Assembly (NCBI RefSeq): GCF_004342285.1
Contig: NZ_SMCV01000018.1
Span: 1-64,000, forward strand
Reading direction: 5' to 3'
Source: Klebsiella sp. BIGb0138
GTDB lineage: Bacteria; Pseudomonadota; Gammaproteobacteria; Enterobacterales; Enterobacteriaceae
Length of the DNA: 64,000 bases
Both the position numbers and the translations under genes were made by a program. The notes under the pieces were generated by a model. That model searched no databases. It was given only the letters and a program-made list of their open reading frames with translations, and was not told the origin of the DNA. Of this stretch, positions 20,914 through 31,427 are shown piece by piece. The first letter of the stretch is position 1, and each line of letters opens with the position of its first letter.

Positions 20914-21015
20914 ATGCGCGAGAAGCTACAAATTCCGGGCTTATCACTCATTCCGTTTTGTCGTTCCAGCTCTGCGTTCTTTCCTGTGACCAGGCAACGT
21001 ACAGGCACGAGATGA
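20914..21015 (+). CDS. rhoL: rho operon leader peptide RhoL
   Basis: A 33-codon frame, beginning MREKLQIPGLSLIPF and ending PVTRQRTGTR. It aligns with E. coli RhoL, which I recall as starting MRSEQISG and containing SSAYSPVTRQRK; the shared SSA-PVTRQR core supports homology. It sits 87 bases upstream of rho in the long leader where Rho terminates its own transcription. Confidence 0.8.
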   Translation: MREKLQIPGLSLIPFCRSSSAFFPVTRQRTGTR

Positions 21016-21102
21016 AGGCCGTTAACAGGCATGGAAGTTCCTGCCATACCATTCACAACATTAAGTTCGAGTTCTACCCCGAGTTTAAGAACCCACACCA
21101 TT

Positions 21103-22362
21103 ATGAATCTTACCGAATTAAAGAATACGCCGGTTTCTGAGCTGATTACTCTCGGCGAAAATATGGGGCTGGAAAACCTGGCCCGTATGCGTAAGCAGGA
21201 TATTATTTTTGCCATCCTCAAGCAGCATTCGAAGAGTGGCGAAGATATCTTTGGCGATGGCGTACTGGAGATACTGCAGGATGGATTTGGTTTCCTCCGC
21301 TCCGCAGACAGCTCCTACCTCGCCGGTCCCGATGACATCTACGTATCCCCAAGCCAAATCCGCCGTTTCAACCTCCGCACTGGCGACACCATTTCCGGTA
21401 AGATTCGTCCTCCGAAAGAGGGTGAGCGTTACTTTGCGCTGTTGAAAGTTAACGAAGTTAACTACGATAAGCCGGAAAACGCGCGTAATAAGATCCTGTT
21501 CGAGAACTTAACGCCGCTGCACGCAAACTCACGTCTGCGTATGGAGCGTGGTAACGGTTCTACCGAAGACTTAACCGCGCGTGTCCTCGATTTGGCTTCG
21601 CCGATCGGCCGCGGCCAGCGTGGTCTGATTGTTGCTCCGCCGAAAGCGGGTAAAACCATGCTGCTGCAGAATATTGCGCAGAGCATCGCTTACAACCATC
21701 CTGACTGCGTGCTGATGGTGCTGCTGATCGACGAACGTCCGGAAGAAGTGACCGAGATGCAGCGTCTGGTGAAAGGCGAAGTGGTTGCTTCCACCTTCGA
21801 CGAACCGGCATCCCGTCACGTTCAGGTTGCCGAGATGGTCATCGAGAAGGCGAAACGCCTGGTTGAGCACAAGAAAGACGTTATCATTCTGCTCGACTCC
21901 ATTACCCGTCTGGCGCGTGCTTACAACACCGTGGTTCCGGCTTCCGGTAAAGTACTGACCGGTGGTGTGGACGCCAACGCCCTGCATCGTCCGAAGCGTT
22001 TCTTCGGTGCCGCACGTAACGTTGAAGAGGGCGGTAGCCTGACCATCATCGCTACGGCGCTGATCGATACCGGCTCCAAAATGGATGAGGTTATCTACGA
22101 AGAGTTTAAAGGCACCGGTAACATGGAGCTGCACCTCTCGCGTAAGATTGCTGAAAAACGCGTCTTCCCGGCTATCGATTACAACCGTTCCGGTACCCGT
22201 AAAGAAGAGCTGCTGACCACTCAGGAAGAGCTGCAGAAGATGTGGATCCTGCGTAAAATCATCCATCCGATGGGTGAAATCGACGCCATGGAGTTCCTCA
22301 TCAACAAACTGGCTATGACCAAAACTAACGATGACTTCTTCGATATGATGAAGCGCTCGTAA
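21103..22362 (+). CDS. rho: Transcription termination factor Rho
   Basis: 419 residues, nearly identical to E. coli Rho. A hexameric RNA-dependent ATPase that ends untranslated transcripts. The N-terminal OB fold binds C-rich RNA ([12 protein letters not shown], about 62-73). The P-loop is APPKAGKT with Lys184. The Q-loop and R-loop lie around 278-330 ([22 protein letters not shown]). An upstream in-frame start exists, but ATG 21103 gives the conserved [15 protein letters not shown] strong terminator follows. Confidence 0.98.
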   Translation: MNLTELKNTPVSELITLGENMGLENLARMRKQDIIFAILKQHSKSGEDIFGDGVLEILQDGFGFLRSADSSYLAGPDDIYVSPSQIRRFNLRTGDTISGKIRPPKEGERYFALLKVNEVNYDKPENARNKILFENLTPLHANSRLRMERGNGSTEDLTARVLDLASPIGRGQRGLIVAPPKAGKTMLLQNIAQSIAYNHPDCVLMVLLIDERPEEVTEMQRLVKGEVVASTFDEPASRHVQVAEMVIEKAKRLVEHKKDVIILLDSITRLARAYNTVVPASGKVLTGGVDANALHRPKRFFGAARNVEEGGSLTIIATALIDTGSKMDEVIYEEFKGTGNMELHLSRKIAEKRVFPAIDYNRSGTRKEELLTTQEELQKMWILRKIIHPMGEIDAMEFLINKLAMTKTNDDFFDMMKRS

Positions 22363-22376
22363 GTTAAAAAAGCCAA

Positions 22377-22404
22377 AAAACGCCACGCGATTGCGTGGCG
22401 TTTT
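22377..22404 (+). terminator. rho intrinsic terminator
   Basis: AAAACGCCACGC, loop GATT, GCGTGGCGTTTT immediately after the rho stop; it separates rho from the ECA operon. Confidence 0.9.
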
Positions 22405-22601
22405 GTTTTGGGGGTTTGTATGATCCAGAAAGGGAAAGCGGAGCGGGTATTATCGTATGATTAGTGCACCACTCCAGGCAGAAACAACTTTAACAGACTA
22501 AAATCTATACAATAAATTTGTAATGTTCTGCTTTAACCCTTCAGGAGTTGAGACATCGTCGTTATACTTCCCGGATTAACCATGCTGAGAGCATATGTGT
22601 T

Positions 22602-23705
22602 GTGAATTTACTCACTGCTATTACTGAAATAATCAGTATTTTCTTATTCACCACCCTTTTTATATTTGTTGCTCGTAAAGCAGCAAAAAAAGTCGGGCTA
22701 GTGGATAAACCTAACTATCGAAAACGGCATCAAGGCCTGGTTCCGTTAGTGGGTGGCATCTCAGTTTACGCTGGCATTTGTTTTACTTTTGCCATCGCCG
22801 ATTATTACATTCCCCATGCAACGCTATACCTGGCGTGCGCCGGGATCCTCGTCCTGGTCGGTGCGCTGGACGACCGGTTTGATATCAGTGTAAAAATTCG
22901 CGCGGTTATTCAGGCCGCGATTGCCGTGGTGATGATGACGGCAGGAAACCTGCATCTGAGCAGCCTGGGCTTTATTTTTGGCTCGTGGGAGCTGGTTCTC
23001 GGTCCCTTTGGCTTCTTCCTCACCCTCTTCGCCGTTTGGGCGGCGATCAACGCCTTTAATATGGTGGATGGCATCGACGGCCTGCTGGGCGGTCTGTCAT
23101 CGGTCTCGTTTGCGGCAACCGGCATTATTCTGTGGTTTGACGGTCAGTACAGCCTGGCAATGTGGTGTTTTGCGATGATTGCCGCCATTCTGCCCTATAT
23201 TTTACTTAACCTTGGCGCGCTTGGCCGTCGCTATAAAGTCTTTATGGGCGACGCCGGCAGTACCATGATTGGCTTCACCATCATCTGGATTCTGCTGGAG
23301 ACGACCCAGGGTAAAACCCATCCTATTAGCCCGGTTACCGCGCTGTGGATTATTGCTATTCCGTTGATGGATATGGTGGCGATTATGTATCGCCGCCTGC
23401 GTAAAGGTATGAGTCCGTTCTCTCCGGACCGCCAGCACATTCATCATTTGATCATGCGTGCCGGTTTTACTTCCCGGCAGGCCTTTGTCCTGATCACCCT
23501 GGCGGCCGCGCTACTGGCGATGGTCGGTGTGGTGGCGGAATATACCCGTATCGTTCCTGAATGGGTGATGTTAGTACTCTTTTTGTTGGCCTTTTTCCTT
23601 TATGGCTACTGTATTAAACGCGCATGGAAAGTGGCGCGACTGGTTAAGCGCATCAGACGCAGAATTCGGCGACACAGCGGCAATAATCCAAAATTAACCA
23701 AGTAG
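22602..23705 (+). CDS. wecA: UDP-GlcNAc:undecaprenyl-phosphate GlcNAc-1-phosphate transferase
   Basis: 367 residues, polytopic inner-membrane enzyme with about eleven transmembrane segments. It starts ECA lipid I, and also many O antigens. The catalytic aspartates are visible in GALDDRFD and in NMVDGIDGLLGG; the basic loop SPDRQHIHHLIMRAG binds the nucleotide sugar. GTG 22602 gives the E. coli-like start MNLLTAITEIISIFLF. First gene of the ECA operon, about 200 bases after the rho terminator, with wzzE 13 bases downstream. Confidence 0.95.
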   Translation: MNLLTAITEIISIFLFTTLFIFVARKAAKKVGLVDKPNYRKRHQGLVPLVGGISVYAGICFTFAIADYYIPHATLYLACAGILVLVGALDDRFDISVKIRAVIQAAIAVVMMTAGNLHLSSLGFIFGSWELVLGPFGFFLTLFAVWAAINAFNMVDGIDGLLGGLSSVSFAATGIILWFDGQYSLAMWCFAMIAAILPYILLNLGALGRRYKVFMGDAGSTMIGFTIIWILLETTQGKTHPISPVTALWIIAIPLMDMVAIMYRRLRKGMSPFSPDRQHIHHLIMRAGFTSRQAFVLITLAAALLAMVGVVAEYTRIVPEWVMLVLFLLAFFLYGYCIKRAWKVARLVKRIRRRIRRHSGNNPKLTK

Positions 23706-23718
23706 AACTGGGGACGTG

Positions 23719-24765
23719 ATGACTCAACCATTACCGGGAGCACAAGCAGTGAACGTTGAGAATGAGCTGGATATTCGCGGGCTGTTTCGCGCCTTATGGG
23801 CAGGAAAAATCTGGATAGCCGGAATGGCCGTACTATTCGCGCTGATCGTTCTGGTTTACGCTTTCTTTGCTCGTCAGGAGTGGAGCGCGACGGCGATTAC
23901 CGATCGCCCCACCGTGAATATGCTTGGCGGTTACTACTCTCAACAGCAGTTCTTACGCAATCTGGATATTAAAGCCAACCTGGTGCCGGTCGATCAGCCC
24001 TCGGCGATGGATGAAGCCTATAAAGAGTTCATCATGCAGCAGGCTTCCTGGGATACCCGCCGCGATTTTTGGCTGCAGACTGACTATTACAAACAGCGTC
24101 AGTCGGGTAACGCCCGCGCGGACGCCGCGCTGCTGGATGAGCTGATTAACAATATTCAGTTTATGCCCGGCGACCCGGCCAAGAGTATTAACGACAGCGT
24201 GAAGCTGACGGCGGAAACGGCGCCAGATGCCAATAATTTACTGCGCCAGTATGTGGCTTTCGCCAGCCAGCGGGCGGCAGGGCATCTGAATGATGAGCTG
24301 AAGGGCGCCTGGGCGGCACGTACCGTACAGATGAAAGCGCAGGTGAAGCGTCAGGAAGAGGTGGCGCGCGAAATTTTCAACCGGCGTACCCACAGCGTGG
24401 AAGAGGCGTTGAAAATCGCTCAGCAGCACAACATTTCTCGTAGCGAAACGGATATCCCGGCAGACCAGCTTCCCGATTCCGAACTGTTCTTACTCGGCAG
24501 GCCGATGCTGCAGGCGCGGCTGGAAAATCTGCAGGCGGTTGGGCCGGAATACGATCTCGACTATGACCAGAGCCGTGCCATGTTGAATACGCTGAACGTC
24601 GGGCCGACATTAGACCCGCGTTTTCAGACCTACCGGTATTTGCGTACGCCGGAAGAACCTGTAAAACGCGATAGCCCGCGGCGGGTGTTTCTGATGGTGA
24701 TGTGGGGGATTGTGGGCGCGCTCATCGGCGCAGGCGTCGCATTATCGCGTCGTCGGGTCCAGTGA
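23719..24765 (+). CDS. wzzE: ECA polysaccharide chain-length modulator
   Basis: 348 residues, a class 1 polysaccharide co-polymerase. Two transmembrane helices (about residues 30-52 and 318-338) bracket a large periplasmic coiled-coil domain; the C-terminal helix is preceded by the family's proline-rich LRTPEEPVKRDSPRR. It sets the length of ECA chains and supports cyclic ECA assembly with WzyE. A GTG three bases upstream is an alternative start; ATG 23719 gives MTQPLPGAQAV as in E. coli. A perfect hairpin separates it from wecB. Confidence 0.95.
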   Translation: MTQPLPGAQAVNVENELDIRGLFRALWAGKIWIAGMAVLFALIVLVYAFFARQEWSATAITDRPTVNMLGGYYSQQQFLRNLDIKANLVPVDQPSAMDEAYKEFIMQQASWDTRRDFWLQTDYYKQRQSGNARADAALLDELINNIQFMPGDPAKSINDSVKLTAETAPDANNLLRQYVAFASQRAAGHLNDELKGAWAARTVQMKAQVKRQEEVAREIFNRRTHSVEEALKIAQQHNISRSETDIPADQLPDSELFLLGRPMLQARLENLQAVGPEYDLDYDQSRAMLNTLNVGPTLDPRFQTYRYLRTPEEPVKRDSPRRVFLMVMWGIVGALIGAGVALSRRRVQ

Positions 24766-24774
24766 ATGCGGCCT

Positions 24775-24802
24775 GTGATGAAGGACATACGGGCTTCATC
24801 AC
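24775..24802 (+). other. Intercistronic hairpin wzzE-wecB
   Basis: GTGATGAAG and CTTCATCAC form a perfect 9-bp stem around a 10-base loop, within the 56-bp gap between wzzE and wecB. No T-run follows, so termination is not expected. It could affect mRNA stability or translation of wecB. Confidence 0.6.
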
Positions 24803-24821
24803 CTAATCGAAGAGAATCGAT

Positions 24822-25952
24822 GTGAAAGTACTAACGGTATTTGGCACGAGACCCGAAGCCATCAAAATGGCGCCTCTGGTTCATGCGCTGGCAAAGGATC
24901 CTCACTTTGAGGCGAAAGTGTGCGTAACCGCCCAGCATCGGGAGATGCTCGACCAGGTGTTGAAACTTTTTTCCATTGTTCCGGATTACGACCTCAACAT
25001 TATGCAGCCAGGACAGGGGCTGACGGAGATTACCTGCCGTATCCTCGAGGGGCTGAAACCGGTTCTGGAGTCGTTTAAGCCGGACGTCGTGCTGGTGCAT
25101 GGCGATACCACGACGACGATGGCCGCGAGCCTGGCCGCTTTCTACCAGCGGATCCCGGTAGGGCACGTTGAGGCGGGGCTGCGGACCGGCGATCTGAGCT
25201 CGCCGTGGCCGGAAGAGGGCAACCGTACGCTAACCGGGCACCTGGCCACGTATCATTTTGCGCCGACGGAAACCTCACGGCAGAACCTGTTGCGGGAGAG
25301 CATCGCGGACGGCCATATCGTGGTCACCGGCAACACGGTGATCGATGCCTTGTTCTGGGTTCGCGATCGGGTGCTGGGTGATGAGCTCCTGCGCAATACC
25401 CTCCTGCAGCGTTATCCGTTCCTGGCGGCCGGAAAGAAGATGATTCTGGTCACCGGCCATCGCCGGGAGAGCTTCGGCCGCGGGTTTGAGCAAATCTGCC
25501 ATGCGCTGGCGACAATCGCCGCCGATCATCCCGCGGTACAAATTGTTTATCCGGTGCACCTGAACCCGAACGTCAGCGAGCCGGTGAACCGTATTCTTGG
25601 CCACGTTGATAACGTGATGCTGATTGAGCCGCAGGATTACCTGCCGTTTGTCTGGCTGATGGATCGCGCATGGCTGATTCTCACCGACTCCGGCGGCATT
25701 CAGGAAGAAGCGCCATCGCTCGGAAAGCCGGTGCTGGTGATGCGTGAAATGACCGAGCGCCCGGAGGCGGTCGCCGCAGGCACCGTACGGCTGGTGGGTA
25801 CCGACACCCAGCGTATCGTCGCTGAAGTTACGCATTTGCTGGAGGATGATGCCGCGTATCAGGCGATGAGCCGGGCGCATAATCCTTACGGCGATGGTCA
25901 GGCATGTCGCCGTATTTTGTCCGCACTTAAAAATAATCAGGTAACGCTATGA
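24822..25952 (+). CDS. wecB: UDP-N-acetylglucosamine 2-epimerase (non-hydrolysing)
   Basis: 376 residues. Converts UDP-GlcNAc to UDP-ManNAc for the ECA repeat. Family landmarks: [20 protein letters not shown] at the N-terminus, [32 protein letters not shown] and the C-terminal [22 protein letters not shown]. Starts with GTG, as in E. coli. The stop overlaps wecC by ATGA, coupling the next step (ManNAc oxidation). Confidence 0.97.
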   Translation: MKVLTVFGTRPEAIKMAPLVHALAKDPHFEAKVCVTAQHREMLDQVLKLFSIVPDYDLNIMQPGQGLTEITCRILEGLKPVLESFKPDVVLVHGDTTTTMAASLAAFYQRIPVGHVEAGLRTGDLSSPWPEEGNRTLTGHLATYHFAPTETSRQNLLRESIADGHIVVTGNTVIDALFWVRDRVLGDELLRNTLLQRYPFLAAGKKMILVTGHRRESFGRGFEQICHALATIAADHPAVQIVYPVHLNPNVSEPVNRILGHVDNVMLIEPQDYLPFVWLMDRAWLILTDSGGIQEEAPSLGKPVLVMREMTERPEAVAAGTVRLVGTDTQRIVAEVTHLLEDDAAYQAMSRAHNPYGDGQACRRILSALKNNQVTL

Positions 25953-27211
25953 GTTTTTCTACCATTTCGGTGATTGGCCTTGGATATATTGGCCTGCCAA
26001 CCGCTGCCGCGTTCGCCTCCCGGCAAAAGCGGGTGGTCGGCGTTGATATCAATCAACATGCCGTGGAGACCATTAACCGTGGCGAGATTCATATCGTGGA
26101 GCCGGATCTGGCGAGCGTCGTCAAAGAGGCGGTCGAACAGAGTTATTTAAGTGCCACTACCGCGCCGGTCGCTGCCGATGCGTATCTGATCGCGGTACCA
26201 ACGCCGTTTAAAGACCAGCATGAGCCGGATATGGTCTTCGTAGAGTCCGCGGCAAAATCCATTGCGCCGGTGCTGCAGAAAGGGGCGCTGGTGATTCTGG
26301 AGTCCACGTCGCCGGTGGGCGCCACGGAGCAAATGGCCGCCTGGTTAGCGGAAATGCGCCCGGATCTGAGCTTCCCGCAGCAGGCGGGCGAAGCGGCGGA
26401 CGTGAATATCGCCTATTGCCCGGAGCGCGTGCTGCCGGGCCAGGTGATGGTCGAGCTGATTAAAAACGACCGCGTTATCGGCGGTATGTCGCCGGTGTGT
26501 TCTGCCCGCGCCAGCGAGCTGTATAAGATTTTCCTCGAGGGCGAATGCGTGGTGACCAACTCCCGCACCGCGGAGATGTGTAAGCTGACCGAAAACAGCT
26601 TCCGCGACGTCAATATCGCGTTTGCTAACGAACTGTCGCTGATCTGCGCCGAGCAGGGAATTAACGTCTGGGAGCTGATTCGCCTGGCGAATCGCCATCC
26701 GCGCGTGAACATTCTGCAGCCGGGCCCGGGGGTCGGTGGCCACTGTATCGCGGTCGATCCGTGGTTCATCGTGGCGCAAAACCCGCAGCAGGCGCGGCTG
26801 ATTCGTACCGCCCGCGAAGTTAACGACCATAAGCCCGACTGGGTGATCGACCAGGTCAAGGCGCGGGTGGCGGATTGCCTTGCGACCAGCAACAAACGCG
26901 CCAGCGAGCTGAAAATTGCCTGCTTTGGCCTGGCCTTTAAACCGAATATCGACGATTTGCGCGAAAGCCCGGCGATGTCGATCGCCATGCAAATTGCCCG
27001 CTGGCACAGCGGCGACACGCTGGTGGTAGAGCCCAATATTCATCAACTGCCACAGAAACTGGCTGGTTTATGTTCACTGGCTCTGCTGGATGATGCTTTG
27101 GCGAGTGCCGACGTGCTGGTGATGCTGGTAGACCATAACGAGTTTAAAGCCATCAGCGGCGCCAGCGTGACGCAGGAATTTATTGTCGACACCAAAGGGG
27201 TGTGGCGATGA
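25949..27211 (+). CDS. wecC: UDP-N-acetyl-D-mannosamine dehydrogenase
   Basis: 420 residues. Oxidises UDP-ManNAc to UDP-ManNAcA with two NAD+, giving the acidic sugar of ECA. The N-terminal Rossmann motif is [16 protein letters not shown]; the catalytic cysteine is in [13 protein letters not shown]; the C-terminal UDP-binding domain has [17 protein letters not shown]. In E. coli rffG begins at this stop codon. Here a 34-codon remnant does so instead. Confidence 0.96.
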   Translation: MSFSTISVIGLGYIGLPTAAAFASRQKRVVGVDINQHAVETINRGEIHIVEPDLASVVKEAVEQSYLSATTAPVAADAYLIAVPTPFKDQHEPDMVFVESAAKSIAPVLQKGALVILESTSPVGATEQMAAWLAEMRPDLSFPQQAGEAADVNIAYCPERVLPGQVMVELIKNDRVIGGMSPVCSARASELYKIFLEGECVVTNSRTAEMCKLTENSFRDVNIAFANELSLICAEQGINVWELIRLANRHPRVNILQPGPGVGGHCIAVDPWFIVAQNPQQARLIRTAREVNDHKPDWVIDQVKARVADCLATSNKRASELKIACFGLAFKPNIDDLRESPAMSIAMQIARWHSGDTLVVEPNIHQLPQKLAGLCSLALLDDALASADVLVMLVDHNEFKAISGASVTQEFIVDTKGVWR

Positions 27212-27312
27212 GTACGCTTCTGGTCACCGGCGAGGGCCTGGATTTTATGCCAGGCTCTGGCTATAACGCCTCTCTCCGGGATCCCTCCCGTGTTCGTCCG
27301 CGCCAGTATTGA
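27208..27312 (+). pseudogene. rffG-rffH in-frame deletion remnant (34 codons)
   Basis: A short frame that begins ATGA-overlapped with the wecC stop and ends inside the wecD start. Its first residues [10 protein letters not shown] resemble the RffG nucleotide-binding start (MRKILVTGGAGFIG as I recall it). Its last residues, ending VRPRQY, match the end of RffH (ARPRQY), which overlaps wecD in the same reading frame in E. coli. About 2 kb coding for dTDP-glucose dehydratase and glucose-1-phosphate thymidylyltransferase is missing. The frame is kept open, so ribosomes from wecC can still be handed to wecD. Any function of the peptide is unknown. Confidence 0.75.
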
Positions 27313-27964
27313 ATCCCTGGAATGGGAGAATCACTTCTTTGGCATTGATAGCGCGATTGTGCGCTTTCGCGATGATGCCCCGCCGCTGACCGCTCAGGCG
27401 TTGGCCGGCTGGTCGCGTCTGCAGGCGAAGATTGCGGCGGAAGATAGCGAACGGCTGGATGCGCTACAGCAGCTGGGGTTCCAGCTGGTGGAAGGCGAAG
27501 TCGATCTGGCGCTGCCGGTTGGCGTTCCTGATGATGCGGGAAGCGAAGTGGCGACGGCGGCGGATATTCCGCGCCTGCGCGAGCTGGCGGCGCAGGCCTT
27601 TGCGCAGAGCCGCTTTCGCGCGCCCTGGTACCCGTCGGACGCCAGCGGCCGTTTTTACGCCCGGTGGGTTGAAAACGCGGTGCTGGGGACGTTCGATAAC
27701 CAGTGCCTGATTTTTCGCGCCGCTGATGGCGATATTCGCGCGTTTGTTTCACTGCGTCAGCTCAATACGACGGAAGCCCGAATTGGCCTGTTAGCCGGTC
27801 GCGGCGCGGGCGCGGAACTGATGCAGGCGGCGCGGCATTGGGCCGGGCTGCGCCAGCTTTCTACACTGCGGGTGGCAACCCAGATGGGCAACACCGCCGC
27901 GCTTAAACGTTATATTCTCAGCGGTGCCAATGTGGAAAACACCGCGTACTGGTTATACAGGTGA
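27290..27964 (+). CDS. wecD: dTDP-4-amino-4,6-dideoxygalactose acetyltransferase
   Basis: 224 residues, a GNAT-fold acetyltransferase that makes dTDP-Fuc4NAc, the third sugar of the ECA repeat. The C-terminal half has the acetyl-CoA site in [39 protein letters not shown] is conserved with E. coli. The start is GTG 27290 ([10 protein letters not shown]), equal in length to E. coli WecD, and lies inside the remnant ORF. The stop lies just before the wecE ATG. Its substrate depends on RmlA/RmlB activities that are no longer encoded in this operon. Confidence 0.94.
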   Translation: MFVRASIESLEWENHFFGIDSAIVRFRDDAPPLTAQALAGWSRLQAKIAAEDSERLDALQQLGFQLVEGEVDLALPVGVPDDAGSEVATAADIPRLRELAAQAFAQSRFRAPWYPSDASGRFYARWVENAVLGTFDNQCLIFRAADGDIRAFVSLRQLNTTEARIGLLAGRGAGAELMQAARHWAGLRQLSTLRVATQMGNTAALKRYILSGANVENTAYWLYR

Positions 27965-27968
27965 CATG

Positions 27969-29099
27969 ATGATTCCATTTAACGCGCCGCCGGTGGTGGG
28001 AACCGAGCTTGATTATATGCAATCCGCGATGAGCAGCGGCAAGCTGTGCGGCGACGGCGGCTTTACCCGCCGCTGTCAGCAGTGGATGGAGCAGCGTTTC
28101 GGCACGGCAAAAGCGCTGCTGACCCCTTCCTGTACCGCCTCGCTGGAGATGGCGGCGCTGCTGCTGAATATCCAGCCGGGTGACGAAGTGATTATGCCGA
28201 GCTATACCTTCGTCTCCACCGCCAACGCCTTTGTGCTGCGCGGGGCAAAAATCGTCTTTGTGGATATTCGTCGCGATACGATGAATATCGATGAAACGCT
28301 GATTGAAGCCGCGATTAGCGAAAAAACCCGGGCAATTGTGCCGGTCCACTATGCCGGCGTTGCCTGCGAGATGGATACTATTATGGCCCTCGCCAGCAAG
28401 TACAACCTGTTTGTGGTGGAAGATGCCGCCCAGGGCGTGATGTCGACCTACAAAGGGCGAGCGCTGGGCACTATCGGGCATATCGGCTGCTTTAGCTTCC
28501 ATGAGACCAAAAACTATACCGCGGGCGGCGAAGGCGGGGCGACGCTGATCAACGATCGCGCGCTGATTGAACGCGCGGAAATTATCCGCGAGAAGGGCAC
28601 CAACCGCAGCCAGTTCTTCCGGGGCCTGGTGGATAAATACACCTGGCGCGATATCGGTTCCAGCTATCTGATGTCTGACCTGCAGGCCGCCTATCTGTGG
28701 GCGCAGCTGGAAGCCGCGGATCAAATTAACCAGCAGCGGCTGGCGCTGTGGCAGCGCTATTACGATGCGCTGCTGCCGCTGGCCCGCGCCGGACGCATCG
28801 AGCTGCCGACCCTTCCTGCTGACTGCGGGCATAACGCGCATATGTTTTACATTAAGCTGCGCGATATCGATGATCGCAGCCGGCTGATCGCCTGGTTGAA
28901 AGAGGCGGAAATCCTCGCGGTGTTCCACTATATTCCGCTGCATAGCTGCCCGGCGGGTGAGAACTTCGGTGAGTTCCACGGGGAGGACCGTTATACCACT
29001 CTGGAAAGCGAGCGCCTGCTGCGTCTGCCGCTGTTCTACAACCTGTCGTCGACTAACCAGCGAACGGTGATTAACTCGCTGTTGAGCTATTTCTCCTGA
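27969..29099 (+). CDS. wecE: dTDP-4-amino-4,6-dideoxygalactose transaminase
   Basis: 376 residues, a PLP enzyme of the DegT/DnrJ/EryC1 sugar aminotransferase family. It aminates dTDP-4-keto-6-deoxyglucose using glutamate. The PLP lysine is in SFHETKNYTAGGEGG, with the preceding VVEDAAQGVMSTYKG. An open frame runs upstream into wecD, but ATG 27969 gives the conserved MIPFNAPPVVGTELDYM. Coupled tightly to wecD (four bases) and wzxE (one base). Confidence 0.96.
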   Translation: MIPFNAPPVVGTELDYMQSAMSSGKLCGDGGFTRRCQQWMEQRFGTAKALLTPSCTASLEMAALLLNIQPGDEVIMPSYTFVSTANAFVLRGAKIVFVDIRRDTMNIDETLIEAAISEKTRAIVPVHYAGVACEMDTIMALASKYNLFVVEDAAQGVMSTYKGRALGTIGHIGCFSFHETKNYTAGGEGGATLINDRALIERAEIIREKGTNRSQFFRGLVDKYTWRDIGSSYLMSDLQAAYLWAQLEAADQINQQRLALWQRYYDALLPLARAGRIELPTLPADCGHNAHMFYIKLRDIDDRSRLIAWLKEAEILAVFHYIPLHSCPAGENFGEFHGEDRYTTLESERLLRLPLFYNLSSTNQRTVINSLLSYFS

Positions 29100-29100
29100 T

Positions 29101-30351
29101 ATGTCGCTGGCTAAAGCTTCATTGTGGACCGCCGCGTCCACGCTGGTCAAAATCGCCGCCGGGCTGCTGGTGGTGAAACTGCTGGCGGTGTCTTTTGGAC
29201 CGGCGGGCGTGGGCCAGGCCGGTAACTTTCGCCAGCTGGTCACCGTCCTCGGCGTGCTGGCGGGCGCGGGTATTTTCAACGGCGTCACCAAACTGGTGGC
29301 GCAGCACCATGACGATCGCCAGCAGCTGAATAAAGTGGTCGGGACCTCCTCAGCGATGGTGCTCGGCTTCTCAACGCTGCTGGCGCTGGTGTTCCTGCTG
29401 GCGGCGGCCCCCATCAGCCAGGGGCTGTTTGGTCACACGGATTACCAGGGGCTGGTGCGCCTCGTGGCGCTGGTACAGATGGGCATTGCCTGGGCCAACC
29501 TGCTGCTGGCGCTGATGAAAGGTTTTCGCGATGCGGCGGGGAATGCCCTGTCGCTGATCGCCGGCAGTCTGATTGGCGTCGTGGCCTACTATGCCTGCTA
29601 CCGCGTGGCCGGCTATCAGGGGGCGCTGCTGGGGCTGGCGCTGGTGCCGGCGCTGGTCGTGGTGCCGGCGGCGATTGTATTATGGCGGCGGGGGACTATC
29701 CCGCTAAGCGCGCTGCGGCCGCGCTGGGACAATGGCCTGGCGGGGCAGCTTAGCAAGTTTACCCTGATGGCGTTGATTACCTCGGTGACGCTGCCGGTCG
29801 CTTATGTGATGATGCGTAACCTGCTGGCGGAGCATTATGGCTGGGAGGCGGTAGGGATCTGGCAAGGGGTCAGCAGTATTTCCGATGCCTATCTGCAGTT
29901 TATCACCGCCTCGTTCAGCGTGTACCTGCTGCCTACGCTGTCGCGTTTGACTGCCAAAGCGGATATCACCCGCGAGATCGGCAAGTCATTAAAATTTGTT
30001 CTCCCGGCGGTGGCCGCGGCGAGCTTCACCGTCTGGCTGCTGCGCGACTTTGCCATCTGGCTGCTGTTTTCTGAGCGCTTTACGGCCATGCGCGATCTGT
30101 TTGCCTGGCAGCTGGTCGGCGATGTGCTGAAGGTGGGCGCCTATGTTTACGGTTATCTGGTGATCGCTAAAGCGTCGCTGCGCTTTTATATTCTGACAGA
30201 AATCAGCCAGTTCACGCTGCTGACCGTATTCTCGCACTGGCTCATCCCGGCGCACGGCGCAACTGGCGCGGCGCAGGCGTATATGGCTACGTATATTGTT
30301 TATTTCGCCCTCTGTAGTGGCGTGTTTTTACTCTGGCGTAAACGGGCATGA
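29101..30351 (+). CDS. wzxE: ECA lipid III flippase WzxE
   Basis: 416 residues, a MOP/MATE-superfamily polysaccharide transporter with about twelve transmembrane helices. It moves the undecaprenyl-linked trisaccharide from the cytoplasmic to the periplasmic face. Starts one base after the wecE stop and overlaps wecF by four bases. Confidence 0.95.
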   Translation: MSLAKASLWTAASTLVKIAAGLLVVKLLAVSFGPAGVGQAGNFRQLVTVLGVLAGAGIFNGVTKLVAQHHDDRQQLNKVVGTSSAMVLGFSTLLALVFLLAAAPISQGLFGHTDYQGLVRLVALVQMGIAWANLLLALMKGFRDAAGNALSLIAGSLIGVVAYYACYRVAGYQGALLGLALVPALVVVPAAIVLWRRGTIPLSALRPRWDNGLAGQLSKFTLMALITSVTLPVAYVMMRNLLAEHYGWEAVGIWQGVSSISDAYLQFITASFSVYLLPTLSRLTAKADITREIGKSLKFVLPAVAAASFTVWLLRDFAIWLLFSERFTAMRDLFAWQLVGDVLKVGAYVYGYLVIAKASLRFYILTEISQFTLLTVFSHWLIPAHGATGAAQAYMATYIVYFALCSGVFLLWRKRA

Positions 30352-31427
30352 CAGCACTGATACATGTACTGGGATCGGATATCCCCCACCATAACCAGAC
30401 CGTTTTGCGGTTCTTTAATGATGAACTGGCCGCCGGCGACGAGCAGGCGCGGAGATTTATGGTCGTTGGTGATGCAACGGGCGTCCGCGAAGCGTACCCG
30501 GGGTTGTCTATCACCTGTTATCCCGGTAAAAAAGCGCTGGCGCAGGCGGTCATTGCGCTGGCAAAAGCCGATCGTCGTCAGCACTTTTTCTTCCACGGTC
30601 AGTTTAATACCGGGCTGTGGCTGGCGCTGCTGGGTGGAGGAATTCGTCCTGCCCAGTTTAACTGGCACATCTGGGGGGCCGATCTGTATGAGAATTCGTC
30701 CAGCCTGAAATTTCGTTTATTCTATCCCCTGCGCCGCCTGGCTCAGGGGCGGGTCGGGCGCGTTTTTGCCACCCGCGGCGATCTGAGCTGGTTTGCCCGT
30801 CGTCATCCGCGCGTGCCCGGCGAGCTGCTCTATTTCCCGACGCGGATGGATCCGGCGCTGAATTCGCTGGCCGATAGCGCGCCGCACGCTGAGACGCTGA
30901 CGATTCTGGTGGGGAACTCCGGCGACCGCAGCAATGAACATATTGCGGCGCTGCGGGCGATTCATCAGCAGTTCGGCGATACGGTAAACGTGATCGTCCC
31001 GATGGGCTATCCGGCAAACAATGCCGACTATATCCACGAAGTCCGGGAGGCGGGCGCGGCATTATTCCGTGCTGAACGTTTACAGATACTCGGCGATCGA
31101 CTCGCGTTTGATGAGTATCTGGCTCTGCTGCGCCGCTGCGATCTGGGCTACTTCCTGTTTGCCCGCCAGCAGGGGATCGGTACATTGTGCTTGTTGATTC
31201 AGGCGGGGATCCCCTGCGTACTGAATCGGGAAAATCCGTTCTGGCAGGATATGGCGGAGCAGGATATTCCGGTGCTGTTTACCGGCGATACGCTGGATGT
31301 CGCCGTCGTTCGCGAGGCGCAACGCCAGCTGGCTGGCGTTGATAAGAACCAGATTGCCTTCTTCCGGCCGAATTACCTGGCGGGCTGGCAGCGGGCATTG
31401 CGGATTGCTGCGGGGGTGAGCGTATGA
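30348..31427 (+). CDS. wecF: TDP-Fuc4NAc:lipid II Fuc4NAc transferase
   Basis: 359 residues, glycosyltransferase family 56. Adds Fuc4NAc to lipid II to complete ECA lipid III at the inner face of the membrane. Two Rossmann-like halves; conserved [14 protein letters not shown] and [12 protein letters not shown] are visible. Overlaps both neighbours by ATGA, as expected in this tightly packed operon. Confidence 0.95.
   Translation: MTALIHVLGSDIPHHNQTVLRFFNDELAAGDEQARRFMVVGDATGVREAYPGLSITCYPGKKALAQAVIALAKADRRQHFFFHGQFNTGLWLALLGGGIRPAQFNWHIWGADLYENSSSLKFRLFYPLRRLAQGRVGRVFATRGDLSWFARRHPRVPGELLYFPTRMDPALNSLADSAPHAETLTILVGNSGDRSNEHIAALRAIHQQFGDTVNVIVPMGYPANNADYIHEVREAGAALFRAERLQILGDRLAFDEYLALLRRCDLGYFLFARQQGIGTLCLLIQAGIPCVLNRENPFWQDMAEQDIPVLFTGDTLDVAVVREAQRQLAGVDKNQIAFFRPNYLAGWQRALRIAAGVSV

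Noticed and set aside
22548-22601. Longer wecA start 18 codons upstream
   Set aside because: The extension is not part of the family; GTG 22602 gives the conserved N-terminus and length.
27918-29414. A 498-codon minus-strand frame opposite wecE and wzxE
   Set aside because: Shadow of high-GC coding sequence; the plus strand holds conserved wecE and wzxE, and the protein has no recognisable motif.
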